A DNA stretch of 7,573 bases from a bacterium (lineage in GTDB: Bacteria > RBG-13-66-14): positions 1 to 7,573 of the forward strand of contig JAIOSI010000271.1 in NCBI GenBank assembly GCA_021107695.1, written 5' to 3'. The translations under genes and the position numbers were made by a program. The notes below the pieces were generated by a model that was not told where the DNA came from, ran no database searches, and was given only the letters and a program-made list of their open reading frames with translations. How positions within the stretch are numbered: position 1 is the stretch's first letter; each line of letters opens with the position of its first letter. Of the stretch, positions 5,360 to 7,573 are shown piece after piece.

Positions 5360-6247
5360 TTAGGACAATGCGCAGGCGATGGAGAGGAACTTGGTTTCGG
5401 AGTCGTCGGCTCGGCTGGGGAGAATGATCGGGCAGGCGGCGCCGACGATGACCGCGCCAGCTTTAGCACTTGCCAGGTAGGTGAACGCCTTGTAAAGCAC
5501 GTTGGCGGCTTCGATATCCGGGCAGAGGAGAATGTCGGCATCACCGGCGACGTCGCTCTTAATCTTCTTAATCTTCGCCGACTGTGCCGAGATGGCGTTG
5601 TCCAGAGCCAGGGGGCCGTCCACCAGGCAGTTGCCAAGCTGCCCCCGCCTTCCCATCACTGCCAGAGCAGCGGCATCGCCAGTGGCTGGCATGGCGGGGA
5701 GGTTGACCTTCTCCACCGCAGCCAAGACGGCGACCTTCGGCTGCTCGATTCCCAGGGCGCGGACAACCTCCACGGCGTTGCGAATCAGCTCGGTCTTTTC
5801 CTTTAGTCCCGGGGCGATGTTCATCGCCGCGTCGGTGGGGAAGAGCAGCTTGTGATAGGCGGGCAGCTGGGCGATCATCACGTGGGAGAGCAGCCGTCCG
5901 GTGCGCAAACCGTATTTTTCGTTAAGCACCGCCCGGAGGAACTGCTTCGTCGGGATGCCACCCTTCATCATTGCCGCTGCATTACCAGAGCCAACCAGCT
6001 CGGCGGCGGCATCGGCGGGATTTCCCGTCTCAACGACCTCAAAGAGCGACAGGTCAATCTTCAGCTCAGTGGCGGTTTTCTCGATTGCCCCTCGACTGCC
6101 AAAGAGGGTCGCCTCGGCGATGTTCTCTTTTTGGGCGCGGGCGACCGCCTCCAGAGCCTCGGCGTTCTCTGCCCCTGCCAGGGCAAGACGCCGGGAAGGT
6201 TTTTCCTTTACTTGTTTTAGCAGAGCGTCGAAGTTGGTAAGTGGCAT
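5360..6247 (-). CDS. ptb: Phosphate butyryltransferase (phosphate acetyl/butyryltransferase family)
   Basis: 295 residues, the length of Ptb rather than longer Pta proteins. It converts a short acyl-CoA (butyryl, isobutyryl or isovaleryl) and phosphate to the acyl phosphate, from which a kinase makes ATP. Family signatures: MMKGGIPTKQFLRAVL (93-108), RTGRLLSHVMI (115-125), PTDAAMNI (137-144), a middle segment AAVEKVNLPAMPATGDAAAL (176-195), DGPLALDNAIS (210-220), CPDIEAANVLYK (242-253) and PIILPSRADDSETKFLSIA (273-291). The ATG at 6247 has AAAGGAG about 9 bases upstream, and that site forms the last codons of the preceding gene, so translation is probably coupled. It follows the leucine-dehydrogenase-like gene by 6 bases, echoing Bacillus, where ptb and bcd are neighbours; no butyrate kinase follows here. 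Acyl specificity is inferred from length and context. Confidence 0.88.
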   Translation of the reverse strand: MPLTNFDALLKQVKEKPSRRLALAGAENAEALEAVARAQKENIAEATLFGSRGAIEKTATELKIDLSLFEVVETGNPADAAAELVGSGNAAAMMKGGIPTKQFLRAVLNEKYGLRTGRLLSHVMIAQLPAYHKLLFPTDAAMNIAPGLKEKTELIRNAVEVVRALGIEQPKVAVLAAVEKVNLPAMPATGDAAALAVMGRRGQLGNCLVDGPLALDNAISAQSAKIKKIKSDVAGDADILLCPDIEAANVLYKAFTYLASAKAGAVIVGAACPIILPSRADDSETKFLSIACALS

Positions 6248-6253
6248 CGTAAT

Positions 6254-7267
6254 TTACTCCTTTGGCGGGATATAGGAGTGAGCCAGTGAAGCGATGGAGC
6301 CGACCCGGCGCAGTGCCATATCCTTGGCGACCTCGACGGTGCTTGTTCCCCGCTCCCGTGCCTCGGAGTAGATCGCCCGAAGCTGTTCTGGAGCCTGCTT
6401 CATCTTCGACCGAATCCAGCTCGTCGGATGTTCTTCCATCTCGGCAACTACGCTGACCATCGCTCCACCGCTGATGGCAAAGTCCGGGGCGTAGGTGATT
6501 CCCCGGGCGGTGAGCTGACCGTAGTCGTGGAAGCTGCTGGCGAGCTGCAGGTTGGTTCCGCCGCAGACAATTCTTCCTGCCAGGTGCGAGAGGGTGTTGT
6601 CCCGAATGATCCCACCCTGCCCACAGGGACAGAAGATGTCCACCGGCTGAGTAAAGATGTCATCGCTGGAAAGCGGCTTCAGACTGGGATGTTTTGCAAT
6701 CAACCGAGCCTGCTTCTCATGATCACGGTCGTTGATATAGACCGTCGCTCCCGCCTTGGCAAGCATCGGGGCAAGAATCGAGCCGACGGCACCGACTCCC
6801 TGCACCGTGGCACTGAGACCCTCAAAGCCCGCCGGACGACCAGCCTCTTCCAGCGAGACCTTCAGCGAGTTAAAAACCCCTTCGGCGGAAACATAGCTGG
6901 GATCGTAGTTGCCCTCAAAGAGGTTCACCCCAGCGACGTAGTCGGTCTCTCTGGCAACATAGGACAGGTCAAGGGTACTGGTTCCCACATCCGGCGCGCC
7001 GATGATTCGACCACCCAGCCCCTGAATAAAGCGACCCAGCGCGCGGAAGGCGGCCTCTCGATGCTCCGGGGCAGGCTGACCGCAGAGGACAATCTCGCCA
7101 CCGCCGTAGTTAACTCCCGCCAGAGCCGCCTTGAGGGTCAGGGTCTCTGACAGGCGCAGAGCCAGGGAGAGAGCGGTATCCTCGGACTCGCAATCCAGAG
7201 CCTGAATCCCGGCTAACGCCGGACCGAGGGTGGTGTCGTGAATGACCACGATTGCCCGCAGCCCCAC
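6254..7267 (-). CDS. Leucine-dehydrogenase-like protein (Glu/Leu/Phe/Val dehydrogenase family), atypical active site
   Basis: The open frame gives 337 residues from GTG 7267. Family members oxidatively deaminate leucine, valine or isoleucine with NAD. Recognisable parts: IHDTTLGPAL (9-18), substrate lysine K46, catalytic-region aspartate D93 in APDVGTS, the NAD-binding GVGAVG (157-162) with D180 after the second strand, and YAPDFAISGGA near the end. Two departures stand out. The catalytic lysine of GGAK is glutamate (E58 in GGGE), and GGTRMW after GPAL is AGIQAL. The GTG start is doubtful: it has no Shine-Dalgarno site and lacks about 24 N-terminal residues present in relatives, which are found upstream behind an in-frame TAG (separate entry). 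ptb follows 6 bases later. It may be a decaying gene, a pseudoenzyme or an enzyme with changed chemistry; family membership is sure, activity is not. Confidence 0.8.
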   Translation of the reverse strand: MGLRAIVVIHDTTLGPALAGIQALDCESEDTALSLALRLSETLTLKAALAGVNYGGGEIVLCGQPAPEHREAAFRALGRFIQGLGGRIIGAPDVGTSTLDLSYVARETDYVAGVNLFEGNYDPSYVSAEGVFNSLKVSLEEAGRPAGFEGLSATVQGVGAVGSILAPMLAKAGATVYINDRDHEKQARLIAKHPSLKPLSSDDIFTQPVDIFCPCGQGGIIRDNTLSHLAGRIVCGGTNLQLASSFHDYGQLTARGITYAPDFAISGGAMVSVVAEMEEHPTSWIRSKMKQAPEQLRAIYSEARERGTSTVEVAKDMALRRVGSIASLAHSYIPPKE

Positions 7268-7339
7268 GGCTGGGGCAACGCAGAAGGCGACCTGCTCGTG
7301 GTCGGCGTACTCTAGCAGCTAGAAGACTACCAACAACAT
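7268..7339 (-). pseudogene. Missing N-terminus of the leucine-dehydrogenase-like gene, with in-frame TAG
   Basis: In the same frame, directly upstream of GTG 7267, the - strand reads MLLVVF*LLEYADHEQV and then AFCVAPAV. The part after the stop matches the family's N-terminal EQVVFC segment, and the ATG at 7339-7337 lies where leucine dehydrogenases start; numbered from it, the K68/K80/D115 positions of Bacillus enzymes fall at 70/82/117 without gaps. The only interruption is TAG at 7321-7319, one base from GAG or AAG, where relatives carry Glu or Lys. No Shine-Dalgarno site precedes the ATG. The ATG lies in the loop of a 7-bp hairpin (CCAACAA 7330-7336 / TTGTTGG 7346-7352). Confidence 0.6.
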
Positions 7340-7379
7340 CCCATTTTGTTGGGTTGGAGAAACAGAATTGAGTATCGCT

Positions 7380-7409
7380 ATACTACAAAGAAAAGGTCTG
7401 ATAAGGCAA
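7380..7409 (-). promoter_or_regulatory. Possible promoter of the leucine-dehydrogenase-like gene and ptb
   Basis: On the - strand TTGCCT (7409-7404) and TAGTAT (7385-7380) are separated by 18 bases, each 4 of 6 to consensus. Transcription would begin near 7372, about 33 bases ahead of the ATG at 7339, which fits that ATG as the original start. The match is weak. Confidence 0.3.
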
Positions 7410-7442
7410 GGGGCAACGCAAAGTTACTGAACCTTCAGAGCT

Positions 7443-7470
7443 GTAGGGACACGGCGTGCCGTGCCCTCGT
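7443..7470 (+). repeat. GTAG-footed palindromic repeat (REP-like), copy 5
   Basis: GTAGGGACACGGC (7443-7455), GT, GCCGTGCCC (7458-7466): a hairpin with one A/C mismatch, close to the copy at 1196-1223. The right foot is TCGT rather than CTAC. It lies between the partial gene at the window edge and the possible promoter of the leucine-dehydrogenase-like gene. Confidence 0.7.
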
Positions 7471-7507
7471 TTAGGATAATCATTTGACTACGCACCTATT
7501 CCAGAGG

Positions 7508-7573
7508 CTATTTGGGTGCCACTTCAAGGACGGCTAAAGGTGGCAGAGGCTCGGTTAATTTGACGGTGCGGGG
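7508..7573 (-). CDS. Possible C-terminal end of an upstream gene (partial)
   Basis: From the window edge the - strand frame is open for 21 codons to TAG at 7510-7508 and ends TVKLTEPLPPLAVLEVAPK. The hydrophobic and polar alternation resembles the closing beta strands of a beta-sandwich domain, such as those at the ends of some glycosidases, but this is too little to identify it. The other two - strand frames close sooner. It may be chance open sequence. Confidence 0.35.
   Translation of the reverse strand, partial: PRTVKLTEPLPPLAVLEVAPK

Noticed and set aside
5962..6275. Several + strand open frames opposite ptb and the dehydrogenase-like gene.
   Set aside because: They mirror well-supported - strand genes and encode low-complexity Arg/Ser/Pro-rich sequence.
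7319..7321. TAG decoded as pyrrolysine or another amino acid.
   Set aside because: Five other genes here end in TAG, so it is a normal stop in this genome, and the site is an ordinary surface Glu/Lys position in relatives.
1196..7470. CRISPR array made of the repeated palindromes.
   Set aside because: The copies are scattered singly between genes over 6 kb, differ in sequence and are not separated by regular spacers.

Overview
The window is bacterial: it carries a clamp-loader delta subunit (HolA), Shine-Dalgarno sites of the GGAGG type, and closely packed same-strand genes. It is fairly GC-rich. A radical-SAM enzyme of the AmmeMemoRadiSam type, a phosphate butyryltransferase and a leucine-dehydrogenase-like gene together suggest an anaerobic or facultative heterotroph. 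The many GTAG-footed palindromes between genes are of a kind often met in genomes of uncultured environmental bacteria. The phylum cannot be fixed from this sequence alone.

Layout, left to right. (1) + strand, 1-1073: the last 19 codons of an unknown gene overlap by ATGA the gene for an AmmeMemoRadiSam radical SAM enzyme (amrS). (2) - strand, 3186-1368: a two-membrane-segment protein with a GIDE/BAM (MUL1-like) domain, then holA. A strong hairpin at 1327-1350 separates holA from the convergent amrS. (3) + strand, 3330-3923: a receiver (response-regulator) domain ending in a membrane anchor. It is divergent from the GIDE gene and shares a 143-base promoter region with it. (4) - strand, 5061-4072: a long-form sugar-1-phosphate nucleotidylyltransferase (RmlA-like, with left-handed beta-helix tail), convergent with the receiver gene. 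(5) - strand, 7339-5360: a leucine-dehydrogenase-like gene followed after 6 bases by ptb, the arrangement expected for branched-chain amino-acid or short-chain acyl-CoA metabolism. (6) - strand edge, 7573-7508: the probable C-terminal tail of another gene.

Most intergenic space is filled with short palindromic repeats. There are four clear GTAG-footed copies and one degenerate copy, a 39-bp element present twice in inverted orientation (38 of 39 identical) around the nucleotidylyltransferase gene, and one GC-rich hairpin. None overlaps a gene body.

The most notable observations concern the leucine-dehydrogenase-like gene. Family-like sequence continues upstream of its open frame to a good ATG, but is interrupted by one in-frame TAG where relatives have Glu or Lys. 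The catalytic lysine is replaced by glutamate, and the substrate-side GGTRMW motif is changed. It looks like either a decaying gene or a diverged non-dehydrogenase paralogue. The second point of interest is the divergent pair of a GIDE-domain membrane protein and a membrane-tethered receiver with a complete phosphorylation site. I see no CRISPR array, rRNA, tRNA, transposase or phage gene.
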